From assembly GCA_049583635.1 (NCBI GenBank), contig JBAUWF010000034.1, positions 1 to 64,000 on the forward strand: a DNA stretch of 64,000 nucleotides. Direction: 5' to 3'. This document shows positions 1 through 8,799 of the stretch, piece after piece. The notes beneath the pieces were generated by a model that made no database searches, was not told where the DNA came from, and saw only the letters and a list, made by a program, of their open reading frames with translations. The position numbers and the translations under genes were made by a program. Source of the stretch: Dokdonella_A sp049583635. Its GTDB lineage: Bacteria; Pseudomonadota; Gammaproteobacteria; Xanthomonadales; Rhodanobacteraceae. Position 1 is the first letter of the stretch. The number at the start of each line of letters is the position of its first letter.

Positions 1-94
1 CGGTGAGCGGTGAGCGGTGAGCGGTGAGCGGTGAGCGGTGAGCGGTGAGCGGTGAGCGGTGAGCGGTGAGCGGTGAGCGGTGAGCGGTGAGCGG
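1..94. repeat. heptamer tandem repeat (CGGTGAG)n
   Basis: Thirteen perfect head-to-tail copies of the 7-base unit CGGTGAG fill positions 1-91, followed by a partial CGG. The array touches the window edge, so its true length is unknown. It lies 59 bases beyond the stop codon of queA, in what is probably the gap between queA and the next gene. A 7-base unit is not a multiple of three, so copy-number change would shift a frame if the array were translated; here it looks intergenic. Confidence 0.95.
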
Positions 95-152
95 GAACAG
101 CATAAGGCCAACGTCGTTGTCTCGACACATCCAACCCTTCGGCTCTTTCCGC

Positions 153-1175
153 TCAGCGAAGTATCAACATCGCATCGCCGTACGAAAAAAACCGGTAACG
201 CTGGCCGACGGCATGACGGTAGGCAGCGAGGATGCGCTCGCGCCCGGCCATGGCCGATACCAGCATCAGCAGCGTGGATTCGGGAAGATGGAAATTGGTG
301 ATCAGCGCATCGACGCTGGTGACCCGGTAGCCCGGAAAAATGAAGATGCGCGTCTCGCCACAAAACGGTTCAACCACCCCGTCCCGCAGGGCCGATTCGA
401 GTGCGCGCACGACCGTCGTACCGACAGCAAACACACGCCCGCCCGCCGCACGCACGCGCCCGATCCGCTCGCACAATGGCGCGTCGACATTCAGCCATTC
501 GCGGTGCATTACATGATCCTCGACGCGTTCGCTGCGCATGGGCTGAAACGTGCCGGCGCCGACATGCAGGGTGATGAAGCCGAATTCGATGCCTTGCGAG
601 GTCAATCGATCAAGCATCGCTTGATCGAAATGCAGACCTGCGGTCGGCGCAGCGACCGCGCCCGGCGCGCGCGCATAGACGGTCTGGTAGCGCTCCTCGT
701 CGACGCTGTCGGCCGCGCGCGCTATGTAGGGCGGTAGCGGCGTACGGCCGAGGCGCAGCAACACGCTTTCCACCGGCTCGTCGCACTCGAATCGCAGGCG
801 GAAAAACGCCCCCTCGCGACCGACCACAGCGATCCTGGTGCCGTCGTCGAGAACCATGCAACTGCCCGCTGCTGGTTTTCGACTGGCGCCCAGTTGCGCC
901 AGGATCTCGTGCGCGTCGAGCACGCGCTCGACCAGGATTTCCACCGTGCCACCCGATGCCTTGCGTGCCATCAGACGTGCCGGCAACACGCGCGTATCAT
1001 TGAAAACCAGCAGGTCTCCCGGCCGCAGGTAATCGGCCAAATCCGCGAATCGCCGATCGGCCGGCCGGTCCGCCGTGACGTCGACCACCAGCAAGCGGCT
1101 CGCGCTGCGTTCGGGCAATGGTGTTTGCGCGATCAGTCCGGGCGGCAACTCATAGTGGAAATCGCTCTTTTTCAA
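153..1175 (-). CDS. queA: S-adenosylmethionine:tRNA ribosyltransferase-isomerase
   Basis: QueA transfers and isomerises the ribosyl part of SAM onto 7-aminomethyl-7-deazaguanine in tRNA, giving epoxyqueuosine at the wobble base. The N-terminus KKSDFHYELPPGLIAQ and the GAGTFQPM and TTVVRALES stretches are typical of the family. I place the start at a TTG (1175), because the KKSDF block begins there and the 340-residue length then fits the family. No strong Shine-Dalgarno is visible, and an ATG 28 codons upstream is the alternative. The gene lies 136 bases downstream of the response regulator on the same strand. tgt, its usual partner, would lie outside the window. Confidence 0.93.
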   Translation of the reverse strand: MKKSDFHYELPPGLIAQTPLPERSASRLLVVDVTADRPADRRFADLADYLRPGDLLVFNDTRVLPARLMARKASGGTVEILVERVLDAHEILAQLGASRKPAAGSCMVLDDGTRIAVVGREGAFFRLRFECDEPVESVLLRLGRTPLPPYIARAADSVDEERYQTVYARAPGAVAAPTAGLHFDQAMLDRLTSQGIEFGFITLHVGAGTFQPMRSERVEDHVMHREWLNVDAPLCERIGRVRAAGGRVFAVGTTVVRALESALRDGVVEPFCGETRIFIFPGYRVTSVDALITNFHLPESTLLMLVSAMAGRERILAAYRHAVGQRYRFFSYGDAMLILR

Positions 1176-1311
1176 GGGGCTGAGGGCTGAAGACTGGCGG
1201 TTCGATCGTGCAGCGCCGAATGGGACATTTTCGCACCTGCGTCCAGGTTGTCGCAGCATGCGAAGTGGAAACGGCCCTCAGGCCTCAACCCCAAGCCCTG
1301 GGCGCTGCTTC

Positions 1312-1914
1312 TCACAACCACCCCTTCCGCCGCGCCAATCGAAACGCCTCGATGCGGTTGCCGACACCGAGCTTGCCGATCGCTTCGGACAAATAGTTGC
1401 GCACAGTACCTTGCGAAAGGTTCAACTGTTGCGCGATGTCGCCGGCCGACCTTCCTTCGCCGGCGAGGCGCAGCACCTGCCGCTCTCGATCGTTGAGGGG
1501 ATCGGCTTCCGACCAAGCCTCGACCGCAAGGTCCGGATCGATCGCGCGTCCTCCGTTGCGGACCTTGCGCAACGCCTCGGCCAGACGCTCGGCCGGCGCG
1601 TCCTTGAGCAGATAACCCGACACGCCCGATTCGAGCGCGCGTCGAAGGAAGCCCGGTCGCGCAAATGTGGTCACGATGACGACCTTGCAGGGCATCTCGT
1701 GCCGCTGGATGCGCTGTGCCAGCTCAAGCCCGGTCAAACCCGGCATCTCGATATCGGAAACCAGCACGTCGGGGCGCATCTCTTGCAGCAACCGCCAGGC
1801 TTCCTCTCCGTCGGCGGCAACGCCGAGCACTTCGATATCGGGTTCAAGCCCGAGCAGCGCCGCCAGCGCACCACGCACCATGGCCTGATCTTCGGCGAGC
1901 AATACACGAATCAT
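1312..1914 (-). CDS. NarL/LuxR-family response regulator (DesR-like)
   Basis: A 200-residue cytoplasmic response regulator. The receiver domain spans residues 1-120, with the acidic pocket at E8-D9, the phospho-acceptor Asp54 in VSDIEMPG, and the conserved Lys in YLLKDA. The LuxR-type helix-turn-helix spans about 137-200 (LNDREREVL-like block, then TVRNYLSEAIGKL). It pairs with the histidine kinase encoded 73 bases upstream and probably controls the adjacent ABC exporter. DesR/LiaR-type regulators often answer membrane fluidity or envelope stress, but the signal here cannot be read from sequence. Confidence 0.92.
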   Translation of the reverse strand: MIRVLLAEDQAMVRGALAALLGLEPDIEVLGVAADGEEAWRLLQEMRPDVLVSDIEMPGLTGLELAQRIQRHEMPCKVVIVTTFARPGFLRRALESGVSGYLLKDAPAERLAEALRKVRNGGRAIDPDLAVEAWSEADPLNDRERQVLRLAGEGRSAGDIAQQLNLSQGTVRNYLSEAIGKLGVGNRIEAFRLARRKGWL

Positions 1915-1987
1915 CGGCGGAAAAATCGACTGGAAGAGGGCGCCATGACCCTGCTCCGGCCACGTTAGCAGACGCCGCCACTCGCGC

Positions 1988-3154
1988 TCAATGCGCCGGG
2001 CGCGCCATGGCAGGTCGATCGGCGGTCATCGCCACCGATGCCGTCGCCGGCAGCGGCAGGCCCGCGGCAACTCGCGTTCCCTTGCCGCGCGCGGAATCCA
2101 CGCGCAGCGAGCCACCCAGCGCTTCGATGCGTTCGCGCATGCCGTCAAGTCCGTTTCCTGGCACCAATGCGCCGCCGCACCCGTCGTCTTCGACCGTCAG
2201 TACGGCGTTGTCGCCATTGAGCGTAAGGTTCGCTGTGGCGCGCGATGCACGGGCGTGGCGCTGTATGTTGGTAACCGCCTCGCGAACGCACAAGGCCAAC
2301 GCCGTCTCGAATTCCATCGGCAGATCGACGTCGGCGAGCGAATAGGTGAAGCCAACGCCAGCCGACTCGAGCAGCAATCGTGCCGACGCAAGCTCCGCTG
2401 CGAGGCCCGCGGCGCGAATGCCGGTGACGGCATGACGCACTTGCGCCAACGCCTCGCGCGCGACACGTTCGACTTCGAGGACCTCACGCCGGGCCGCTGC
2501 CGGATCGCGATCGAGCAGCTTGCCGGCCAGTTCGGACTTGATTGCGACCAGCGACAGCGTGTGACCGAGTAGATCATGCAGATCGCGCCCGATGCGCTCG
2601 CGCTCGGCCGTCGCGGCAAGTCGACGAATCTCATCGTGACTCAGTTTCAGGTCGGCCTGACGCAGCCGTTTTTCGCGGTGAAAATGATTGGCTGCGCAGA
2701 CGGAAATGCCAACGATGGCAATCACGCCGAGCGAAATCGCCAAGCCCTGAAACGGATAATGCAGGAGAGTCAGCTCGATCGCGTAACAGGCGAGCCCCGC
2801 AACGATGATCGATATCGATGTCCTGAGCGCGATGCCACTGAATGGCAGCAGCACGCATGCATAGATCAAATAGGTATTCGCGCTTGCATTGATCGGCGTG
2901 AGCACAAAGCCGAGCAGCGCAATCGCCACCGAATGCCAGAGTAGTTTGCGCCCGTGCAAGCCGCGGGCGTGAAGATACAGCATGAGGAATACGCCGATAC
3001 TGGCAAGAGTCACGGGAAGCCAGACGGCCAGCGGGCGCTGATTCCAGTTGAAGAACAGGAATCCGAGATACATCAGATTCCACAAGCTCCAACTCTGCTC
3101 CTCGCTCGACGTAACCAGGTGTGCAGCCTTCGCGATGGATCGGACCAGTTGCAT
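1988..3154 (-). CDS. DesK-type sensor histidine kinase, five or so membrane segments
   Basis: A 388-residue membrane kinase of the HisKA_3 class. Hydrophobic segments fill about residues 25-155 with only short loops, so there is no periplasmic sensor domain, which suggests sensing within the membrane. The phospho-acceptor His193 lies in RIGRDLHDLLGH. The ATPase N-box is REAVTNIQRHA (Asn296), followed by VEDDGCGG and GNGLDGMRERI. I chose the ATG at 3154 because GGAGA lies 8 bases upstream; an in-frame ATG at 3181 has no ribosome binding site. Its partner is the downstream response regulator, and the ABC genes upstream are the likely target or signal source. Confidence 0.9.
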   Translation of the reverse strand: MQLVRSIAKAAHLVTSSEEQSWSLWNLMYLGFLFFNWNQRPLAVWLPVTLASIGVFLMLYLHARGLHGRKLLWHSVAIALLGFVLTPINASANTYLIYACVLLPFSGIALRTSISIIVAGLACYAIELTLLHYPFQGLAISLGVIAIVGISVCAANHFHREKRLRQADLKLSHDEIRRLAATAERERIGRDLHDLLGHTLSLVAIKSELAGKLLDRDPAAARREVLEVERVAREALAQVRHAVTGIRAAGLAAELASARLLLESAGVGFTYSLADVDLPMEFETALALCVREAVTNIQRHARASRATANLTLNGDNAVLTVEDDGCGGALVPGNGLDGMRERIEALGGSLRVDSARGKGTRVAAGLPLPATASVAMTADRPAMARPAH

Positions 3155-3207
3155 CGGGAATGTCTCCGCTTCTGAGCGCATGTCGAAAAATAGTACGTCG
3201 CAGTGGG

Positions 3208-3306
3208 TTATGGGTACGCCCGAGCCAGCTCGATCGCGAGCAACGCCGCGAACACTGCGATACTGGCAATCAAGCGCGCGTAGATCATACGCATCGGTGC
3301 ATTCAC
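3208..3306 (-). CDS. predicted 32-residue single-span membrane peptide
   Basis: A short frame between the ABC permease and the sensor kinase reads VNAPMRMIYARLIASIAV, then FAALLAIELARAYP and TAA. It starts with GTG, with GAGG seven bases upstream, just after the permease stop. Residues 8-25 form one hydrophobic helix preceded by two Arg residues, the pattern of a small bitopic membrane peptide with its N-terminus inside. It fills an otherwise unexplained gap in a tightly packed operon. It could act as an accessory subunit of the transporter or kinase. I know no family for it, and the function is not assigned. Confidence 0.55.
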   Translation of the reverse strand: MNAPMRMIYARLIASIAVFAALLAIELARAYP

Positions 3307-3315
3307 GATACGACC

Positions 3316-4107
3316 TCAACCACGCGCGAGGCGCCGCCGCGCCAGCCCAAAGAACAGCAGCGTAACGCCGGCGAGCACGGCCACATGCAACGCGTTCCTG
3401 CCGTCGCCACCTTGCCCGACGATACCGAGTGCCAGCTGTCCCAGATGGAAGGCCGGCCACAGCGCCGCGGTTTTCTGGATAGCACCCGGCAACAGGAACA
3501 ACGGAAACCACAGGCCGGACAGAAACGCCATCGGCAGATAGATCAGATTGACGACCGCCGGTGCGGCCTGGGCACCGACGCGTGTACCGATGAACAGACC
3601 GATTGCGCAGAACGGCAAAACGCCAAACACATCGATGGCCAGCAAGGCGAACCATTGCGCCGGCGCGAGGCGTACACCACCGAATGTTGCCGACAGCACG
3701 GCGAGAACGCAGAAGATCACGAGCGCAAACAGCATTGCCATCGCCAGCTTGGCGGCCAGATAGGCACCCGGGGGCATCGGCAATGCGCGCTTGAGTGTAA
3801 GCCAGCCGCGCTCGCGTTCGCTCGCGACGGCGACGCCGAAGCCGAACAGACCGGGGCCCATTACACCGAACACGCCGTACGTCGCAAGCAGATAGATCCC
3901 CGCCTGGTAGCCGCCCCTTCCACTGTGCCCCATTACGACACCGAACAGAAGATAGAACATCGCCGGAAACAGAAGGGTCGGCAACGCGAAGGACGGCAAC
4001 CGCAACATGCGGAGGAATTCGTATTTTGCTTCGAGCAGATAGCTGCGCGCGAGCAGAGCCCGGTTGGACTGTCCGGTCGCGCGGGTTGCGACGATCGTGT
4101 TCATCAT
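3316..4107 (-). CDS. ABC-2 type transporter permease
   Basis: A 263-residue integral membrane protein with about six hydrophobic segments, starting with a polar N-terminus (residues 1-35) and then LPSFALPTLLFPAMFYLLFG. It is the membrane half of an ABC-2 exporter whose ATPase is encoded immediately upstream. The start ATG (4107, directly followed by a second ATG) overlaps the ATPase stop in ATGA, and GGGAGG lies upstream. Exporters of this type move drugs, lipids or peptides out of the cell; with a DesK-like kinase downstream, a membrane-stress export role is plausible but inferred. Confidence 0.9.
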   Translation of the reverse strand: MMNTIVATRATGQSNRALLARSYLLEAKYEFLRMLRLPSFALPTLLFPAMFYLLFGVVMGHSGRGGYQAGIYLLATYGVFGVMGPGLFGFGVAVASERERGWLTLKRALPMPPGAYLAAKLAMAMLFALVIFCVLAVLSATFGGVRLAPAQWFALLAIDVFGVLPFCAIGLFIGTRVGAQAAPAVVNLIYLPMAFLSGLWFPLFLLPGAIQKTAALWPAFHLGQLALGIVGQGGDGRNALHVAVLAGVTLLFFGLARRRLARG

Positions 4108-5003
4108 GCGGCCTCCCTGGTCAACTCGACGAATGCCTCGGCGAGGCCGGCACGCTGCACCTCGAGCTCGTTCAAGGTGCTGTCCTCGAACAACAGTTGG
4201 CGCACCACTGACTCTGCGCTGTCGGTGACGATCTCGAGGCGGTCGCCGTCGCGCCGAGCCGAGCGAACCTCCGGCCACGCGCTCACGCACTCGAGCGGCA
4301 GCGACGAGATACAGCGGATGCGACGTTGCGACACGCGCGAGCGCACCTGCTGCACGCTGCCGGTCGCAACCACACGACCGCGTGCGAGCACGATCACGCG
4401 ATCCGCAAGTGCCTCGGCCTCTTCCAGATAGTGTGTCGTCAACACGACCGCGCAACCTTCGGCGACGCGCGACCGAATCGCCGCCCACAGGGCCTGACGC
4501 GCCTCGATATCGAGTCCGGTGGTCGGTTCGTCCAGAAACAGGAGTTCGGGACGCCCGCATAGCGCCAGCGCAAACTGGACACGGCGTTGCTGACCGCCGG
4601 AAAGCTTGCCGTATCGGCGCCGCAACAGATCGGCTACGCCGGACAATTGCGCACTGTCGGCCACACTCAGTGGAGCAGGGTAATAGCTGCGCGTCAGCAT
4701 GATCAGATCAAGCACCGTCAAAGTGTCGGGAAGGCCGGCGCTCTGCAGCATCACGCCGATGCGGCGGCGCGCGTCCAAGACATTTGGGGACTGGTCAAAC
4801 AACGTGACGCAACCGGCGTCCGGCTGGACCAGCCCGAGCAGCAGCGAGACCGCCGTAGTCTTGCCTGCACCGTTCGGGCCGAGCAGCGCAAGAATCTCGC
4901 CACGTTGGACGGACAGATCGATGCCATTCAGCGCCGGCACGCTGCCGTAGCGTTTGTCTACGCCGGCCAGCTTGGCCAACGGATGTGTCGATGTATGCGA
5001 CAT
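4104..5003 (-). CDS. ABC transporter ATP-binding protein
   Basis: A 299-residue ATPase with Walker A GPNGAGKTT (residues 42-50), signature LSGGQQ (134-139), Walker B LLFLDEP (154-160) and the switch His in TTHYLEEAE. The C-terminal 70 residues resemble the extra domain of CcmA/drug-export ATPases. It powers the permease encoded with a 4-base overlap downstream. GGAG lies nine bases before the ATG at 5003. It is the first gene of the operon ABC-permease-small peptide-kinase-regulator and is transcribed away from the aminotransferase gene. Confidence 0.93.
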   Translation of the reverse strand: MSHTSTHPLAKLAGVDKRYGSVPALNGIDLSVQRGEILALLGPNGAGKTTAVSLLLGLVQPDAGCVTLFDQSPNVLDARRRIGVMLQSAGLPDTLTVLDLIMLTRSYYPAPLSVADSAQLSGVADLLRRRYGKLSGGQQRRVQFALALCGRPELLFLDEPTTGLDIEARQALWAAIRSRVAEGCAVVLTTHYLEEAEALADRVIVLARGRVVATGSVQQVRSRVSQRRIRCISSLPLECVSAWPEVRSARRDGDRLEIVTDSAESVVRQLLFEDSTLNELEVQRAGLAEAFVELTREAA

Positions 5004-5267
5004 GCTGCGTAACTCCGGTCTGAGGACAACTTTGCGTGGCACCACGAAGCGCTGTGCCGGTAGTTTCTTCAAACCCGAGTCTGGGCGGTTCACGGCTGCT
5101 CGGACAGTCGCACCAATCAGCGGTTCCCGATGACACCTATCACCTTGCGGGGTATCGTCCTGCGCATGCCTGTGATATCCTTGATTTCTCAATTTTTCCA
5201 ATCCAATCAACGGCTAAGCATGGCGCTGCGCCCATGGGAACGGCCATGACCTGAGCAGGAGATCGCG

Positions 5268-6776
5268 ATGACCGCATTGCTGGGAAAACTCGAGGAAATG
5301 CGCAACTTTGGCGGCGCGCTGCGCACGCCGGGGCTGGCCGATCCTGTCGTCGAAGCCTGCCTCGCCCACTATCCGGATCTGGCCGAGGCGATCGACGAGG
5401 CCTACGCCGCACATCTGGCGCTGCGCTCGAGCATGCCCGACTTTCTGCGACTCAGCGAAGACGAACAGACCCGGCGAGCGCAAGCCGATTTCATCAACTT
5501 CTATCCCAATGATGCGGTCAATCCGTATGTTGCCATAGCGGCCCACGGGCCATGGCTGATCACCTTGAAGGGTGCGGTGCTGCACGATTCGGGCGGCTAC
5601 GGCATGCTCGGCTTCGGTCACGCGCCCAAGCCGGTGCTGGCCGCAATGACGCGACCACAGGTCATGGCCAACGTCATGACACCGAGCCTGTCGCAAATGC
5701 GTTTCGGTGAGGCGCTCAAGCGCCAGATCGGCCACAGTCGCGGCGGTTCGCCGTTCGCGCGCTTCCTGTGCCTCAACTCAGGATCCGAGGCGGTCACGCT
5801 GGCCTGCCGCATCGCCGACGCCAATGCCAAGCGCATGACCGATCCGGGCGCGAGGTACGCCGGACGAACGATCAAGCGCCTCGCGGTCAAGGGGGCGTTC
5901 CACGGCCGTACCGATGGTCCGGCTGTGTATTCGGACTCCTCGCGCAAGGCCTATGTGCAGAATCTCGCCAGCTACCGCGACGAGAACAGCCTGCTGACGG
6001 TCGAACCCTACGATGTCGAGGATCTGAAGCGGGTTTTTGCCGAAGCCGAGCGCCATGGGTGGTTTATCCACGCCATGTTTCTCGAGCCGGTCATGGGCGA
6101 AGGTGACCCGGGCCGAGAGGTCACGACCGAATTCTACCAAGCAGCTCGCGAGTTGACGCGCGCGCACGGCTGTCTGCTGCTGGTCGATTCGATTCAGGCT
6201 GGCCTGCGCGCGCATGGGGTCTTGTCGATCGTGGACTATCCGGGCTTCGAAAAACTCGATGCGCCGGATATGGAAACCTACTCGAAGGCGCTCAACGCCG
6301 GACAGTATCCGTTGTCGGTACTCGCAGTGACGGCCGCGGTGGCCGAAATGTATCGAACCGGCATCTACGGCAACACGATGACCAGCAATCCGCGTGCGAT
6401 GGATGTCGCCTGCGCGGTGCTCGACATGCTGACGAGCGAGGTACGCGCCAACATCCGCGCGCGCGGCGCGGAGTTTCTGGACAAACTCGAACAGCTCAAG
6501 TCCGCGCTACCGGGCACCATCACCAAGGTGCAAGGAACGGGACTGCTGTTTTCCTGCGAATTGTCGTCGCAATTCAAGTGCTACGGGACCGGCAGCACCG
6601 AGGAATGGATGCGCGAGCACGGTTACGGCGTGATCCACGGCGGCGCGAATTCGCTGCGCTTCACGCCGCATTTTCGCATCACCAGCGCCGAGGTCGACCT
6701 GCTGATCGAAGGCATTCGCCTGGCCCTGGTCGAAGGCCCGCGCAAGACTGAGGCGCCGCACGCCGCAGCCGCGTGA
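5268..6776 (+). CDS. class III PLP-dependent aminotransferase, substrate unknown
   Basis: A 502-residue fold-type I aminotransferase. NSGSEA (170-175) binds the cofactor phosphate, Asp307 in LVDSIQAG should contact the pyridine nitrogen, and Lys340 in ETYSKALNAG is the likely Schiff-base lysine. The usual class III text near the Asp is DEVQTG; here it is DSIQAG, and the Lys region is also atypical, so this is a divergent subgroup. AGGAG sits before the ATG. It stands alone, divergent from the ABC operon and followed by the psiF-like gene after 225 bases, so context gives no substrate. A lysine or diamine/omega-amino substrate is possible but unproven. Confidence 0.85.
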   Translation: MTALLGKLEEMRNFGGALRTPGLADPVVEACLAHYPDLAEAIDEAYAAHLALRSSMPDFLRLSEDEQTRRAQADFINFYPNDAVNPYVAIAAHGPWLITLKGAVLHDSGGYGMLGFGHAPKPVLAAMTRPQVMANVMTPSLSQMRFGEALKRQIGHSRGGSPFARFLCLNSGSEAVTLACRIADANAKRMTDPGARYAGRTIKRLAVKGAFHGRTDGPAVYSDSSRKAYVQNLASYRDENSLLTVEPYDVEDLKRVFAEAERHGWFIHAMFLEPVMGEGDPGREVTTEFYQAARELTRAHGCLLLVDSIQAGLRAHGVLSIVDYPGFEKLDAPDMETYSKALNAGQYPLSVLAVTAAVAEMYRTGIYGNTMTSNPRAMDVACAVLDMLTSEVRANIRARGAEFLDKLEQLKSALPGTITKVQGTGLLFSCELSSQFKCYGTGSTEEWMREHGYGVIHGGANSLRFTPHFRITSAEVDLLIEGIRLALVEGPRKTEAPHAAAA

Positions 6777-6920
6777 TCCGTTAAGTGGTCGCCCCGTTCC
6801 GCCGACCCGGTCAGCAGCACTGCGGGCAGTCTCCAAGGGAACTTTATGGCCTGTTCGATGTCGTTCGCGCGCTCGCAGTCGCGAGCGAAAACTCCTACAT
6901 CTCGCGTCGCAAAATTCCGA

Positions 6921-6948
6921 TTGCGCTTGCCGACCGCAGCGCTAATAT
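6921..6948 (+). promoter_or_regulatory. candidate promoter of the psiF-like gene
   Basis: TTGCGC and TAATAT are separated by 16 bases and lie 54 bases before the psiF-like ATG. The -35 match is partial, so this is a candidate only. Confidence 0.35.
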
Positions 6949-7001
6949 GCAGCGCACCGGTGCCACTGCGGCACCGGATTCATGTTATGAGGAGTTTCGC
7001 A

Positions 7002-7352
7002 ATGAAGTTGAAAACGACGTTGTCAATGGCACTTGCCTTGGTGTTGATGAGCTCTGGCGCGGCGATGGCGCAGACCATGAACAAGGCTGGCAAACCGATG
7101 TCCGCGCAGCAGCAGCGCATGGTCAATTGCAACAAGCAGGCGACTGGCAAGAAAGGGGCTGATCGCAAGGCGTTCATGAGCAACTGTCTCAAGGGCAAGA
7201 CCGTCGCGGCTCCTGTTGCGAGCAACGGCAGAGCGATGCAGCAGCAGAAAATGAAGTCCTGCAATGCCGAGGCCAAGACCAAGGCACTCAAGGGCGCGGC
7301 TCGCAAGTCGTTCATGAAGACCTGCCTGAGCGGTGCTGCGCCGGCCCATTGA
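7002..7352 (+). CDS. PsiF-repeat secreted protein
   Basis: A 116-residue exported protein. Residues 1-23 form a signal peptide (cleavage after AMA). The mature part carries two copies of the PsiF repeat, about 34-64 and 79-110, each with a QQxxMxxCN start and a KxFMxxCL end, giving Cys pairs C43/C62 and C87/C108. E. coli PsiF is phosphate-starvation induced but its role is unknown. ATGAGGAG precedes the chosen ATG; the ATG inside that ribosome binding site is in frame but unlikely to be used. It is monocistronic and convergent with pip. Confidence 0.88.
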   Translation: MKLKTTLSMALALVLMSSGAAMAQTMNKAGKPMSAQQQRMVNCNKQATGKKGADRKAFMSNCLKGKTVAAPVASNGRAMQQQKMKSCNAEAKTKALKGAARKSFMKTCLSGAAPAH

Positions 7353-7392
7353 CCGATCGCGGTTTCTGATCAAGGAAAACCTTCGCTGACAG

Positions 7393-7416
7393 GCTGCTGC
7401 AGAATCCTCCAGCAGC
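7393..7416. terminator. weak hairpin between psiF-like gene and pip
   Basis: GCTGCTG and CAGCAGC form a 7-base stem around a 10-base loop, followed on the plus strand by TTGTTGG. It sits between two convergent genes and could end either transcript, but the T-run is poor. Confidence 0.3.
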
Positions 7417-7518
7417 TTGTTGGCGCGATGCATCGCAAGCGGGTCGCTCACCGGCGATTGATTGACACGGCGACGATCGCAGGCCTCACCCACGCGAAAC
7501 GGTCGAGCGGCCTTTCCA

Positions 7519-8472
7519 TCAACGCCAGCGATCGGTCGCCTCAATCAGTTCGTGCGTTATGCCGGCCTCGAAAGCTGAATGGCCGGCGTCCGCAACGATA
7601 CGCAATTCGGCCTGGGGCCACGCGCGATGCAGGTCCCACGCGCTGCGCAACGGGCAGACCACATCGTAGCGTCCCTGCACGATAATGGCGGGAATGTTGT
7701 GCAGGCGCGAAGCGTTTTGCAGAAGCTGATCGTCGCTTTCAAAAAAACCGCCGTTGACGAAGTAGTGGCATTCGATACGTGCAAATGCGAGTGCGAATTC
7801 GTCTTCGGCGCTACCCGATATGTGCTTCGGATCCTGCCGCAGAAAGCTCGTCGACGCCTCCCATATCGACCATGCCTTCGCGGCAGCGAGGCGAATCGCA
7901 GCGTCAGGGTCGGTCAGGCGTCGAAAGTACGCGCTCATCAGGTCGCCGTGCTCGGAGACCGGGATCGCCGCAAGATAGTGCTCCCAGGCGTCCGGAAAAA
8001 GCGCGTCGCAGCCTTTCTGGTAGAACCACTCTAGTTCCCAGCGGCGCAGCATGAAAATGCCGCGCAACACGAGTTCGCTGACGCATTGCGGATGAGTCTG
8101 CGCGTAGGCAAGCGCCAGCGTTGAACCCCACGAACCGCCAAATACCTGCCAGCGCTCAATGGCGAGATGCTCGCGCAGGCGTTCGATGTCGGCCACCAGG
8201 TGCCAGGTCGTGTTGTCGGTCAATTCGGCATGCGGCGTCGATCGCCCGCATCCACGCTGATCGAAAAGGATGATGCGATACGCTTCGGAATCGAAGAATT
8301 GGCGGCACTTCGCGTTGCAACCGGCACCCGGACCGCCGTGCAGAAACACCACCGGCTTGCCCTCGGGATTGCCGCATTGCTCGTAGTAAATCCTATGCAA
8401 CGCCGATACTTCGAGAAACCCGCTGTCGAACGGCTCGATTTCCGGATACAAGGTCCTGCGTGACTCGCCCAT
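7519..8472 (-). CDS. pip: proline iminopeptidase
   Basis: A 317-residue cytoplasmic alpha/beta hydrolase of peptidase family S33 that removes N-terminal proline from peptides. HGGPGAG forms the oxyanion-hole loop, the nucleophile Ser is in GGSWGS, the acid is Asp in QGRYDVVCP and the base is His in DAGHSAFE. The start ATG at 8472 gives the family's usual length and the expected N-terminus (LYPEIEPFDSGFL). The ribosome binding site is weak. tRNA-Pro lies upstream on the same strand with a hairpin-rich 180-base gap between them. Confidence 0.92.
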   Translation of the reverse strand: MGESRRTLYPEIEPFDSGFLEVSALHRIYYEQCGNPEGKPVVFLHGGPGAGCNAKCRQFFDSEAYRIILFDQRGCGRSTPHAELTDNTTWHLVADIERLREHLAIERWQVFGGSWGSTLALAYAQTHPQCVSELVLRGIFMLRRWELEWFYQKGCDALFPDAWEHYLAAIPVSEHGDLMSAYFRRLTDPDAAIRLAAAKAWSIWEASTSFLRQDPKHISGSAEDEFALAFARIECHYFVNGGFFESDDQLLQNASRLHNIPAIIVQGRYDVVCPLRSAWDLHRAWPQAELRIVADAGHSAFEAGITHELIEATDRWR

Positions 8473-8556
8473 CTCGATGGCTACCGAAAGCTCTTGGTAA
8501 AAACCTGCTGTTCCTTGAAAAGTGTGACCAAGGATGGCCGCTTTTTGATCCGGCCT

Positions 8557-8576
8557 TCCCATCAGAAGCGATGGGA
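8557..8576 (-). other. hairpin in the pip leader
   Basis: TCCCATC and GATGGGA form a perfect 7-base stem with a 6-base loop, about 85 bases before the pip start. It has no T-run. It may be a processing or leader structure; function unknown. Confidence 0.35.
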
Positions 8577-8585
8577 TAAATCATC

Positions 8586-8612
8586 AAAAGTCCGGCCAGG
8601 GATCGCCGGCTT
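8586..8612 (-). terminator. candidate terminator after tRNA-Pro
   Basis: On the minus strand CCGGC and GCCGG form a stem around an 8-base loop, followed by ACTTTTG. It lies 45 bases beyond the encoded CCA end of tRNA-Pro, so it is a reasonable tRNA terminator. Confidence 0.5.
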
Positions 8613-8654
8613 GTCCTTTGCGTGGAGAGACCAGCGAAAAGCTGACCAAAACCA

Positions 8655-8731
8655 TGGTCGGGGCGGCGGGATTTGAACCCACGACCACCTGCCCCCCAGG
8701 CAGGTGCGCTACCAGGCTGCGCTACGCCCCG
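8655..8731 (-). tRNA. tRNA-Pro (GGG anticodon)
   Basis: A 77-base cloverleaf with acceptor CGGGGCG/CGCCCCG, anticodon stem CTGCC/GGCAG, anticodon GGG, T-loop GGTTCAAATCC and an encoded CCA end. It decodes CCC and CCT proline codons. Confidence 0.97.
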
Positions 8732-8799
8732 ACGGATGAACGATCATAGCAAGAACCATGTGCCGAAGAACCTTGCAATGAACGACGACGTGACGAGAT

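Noticed and set aside
1..94. CRISPR array
   Set aside because: The unit is 7 bases with no spacers; it is a simple tandem repeat.
3121..4431. A 436-codon plus-strand frame across the ABC operon
   Set aside because: Shadow of the permease and ATPase genes; Gln/Arg-rich, with no recognisable domain.
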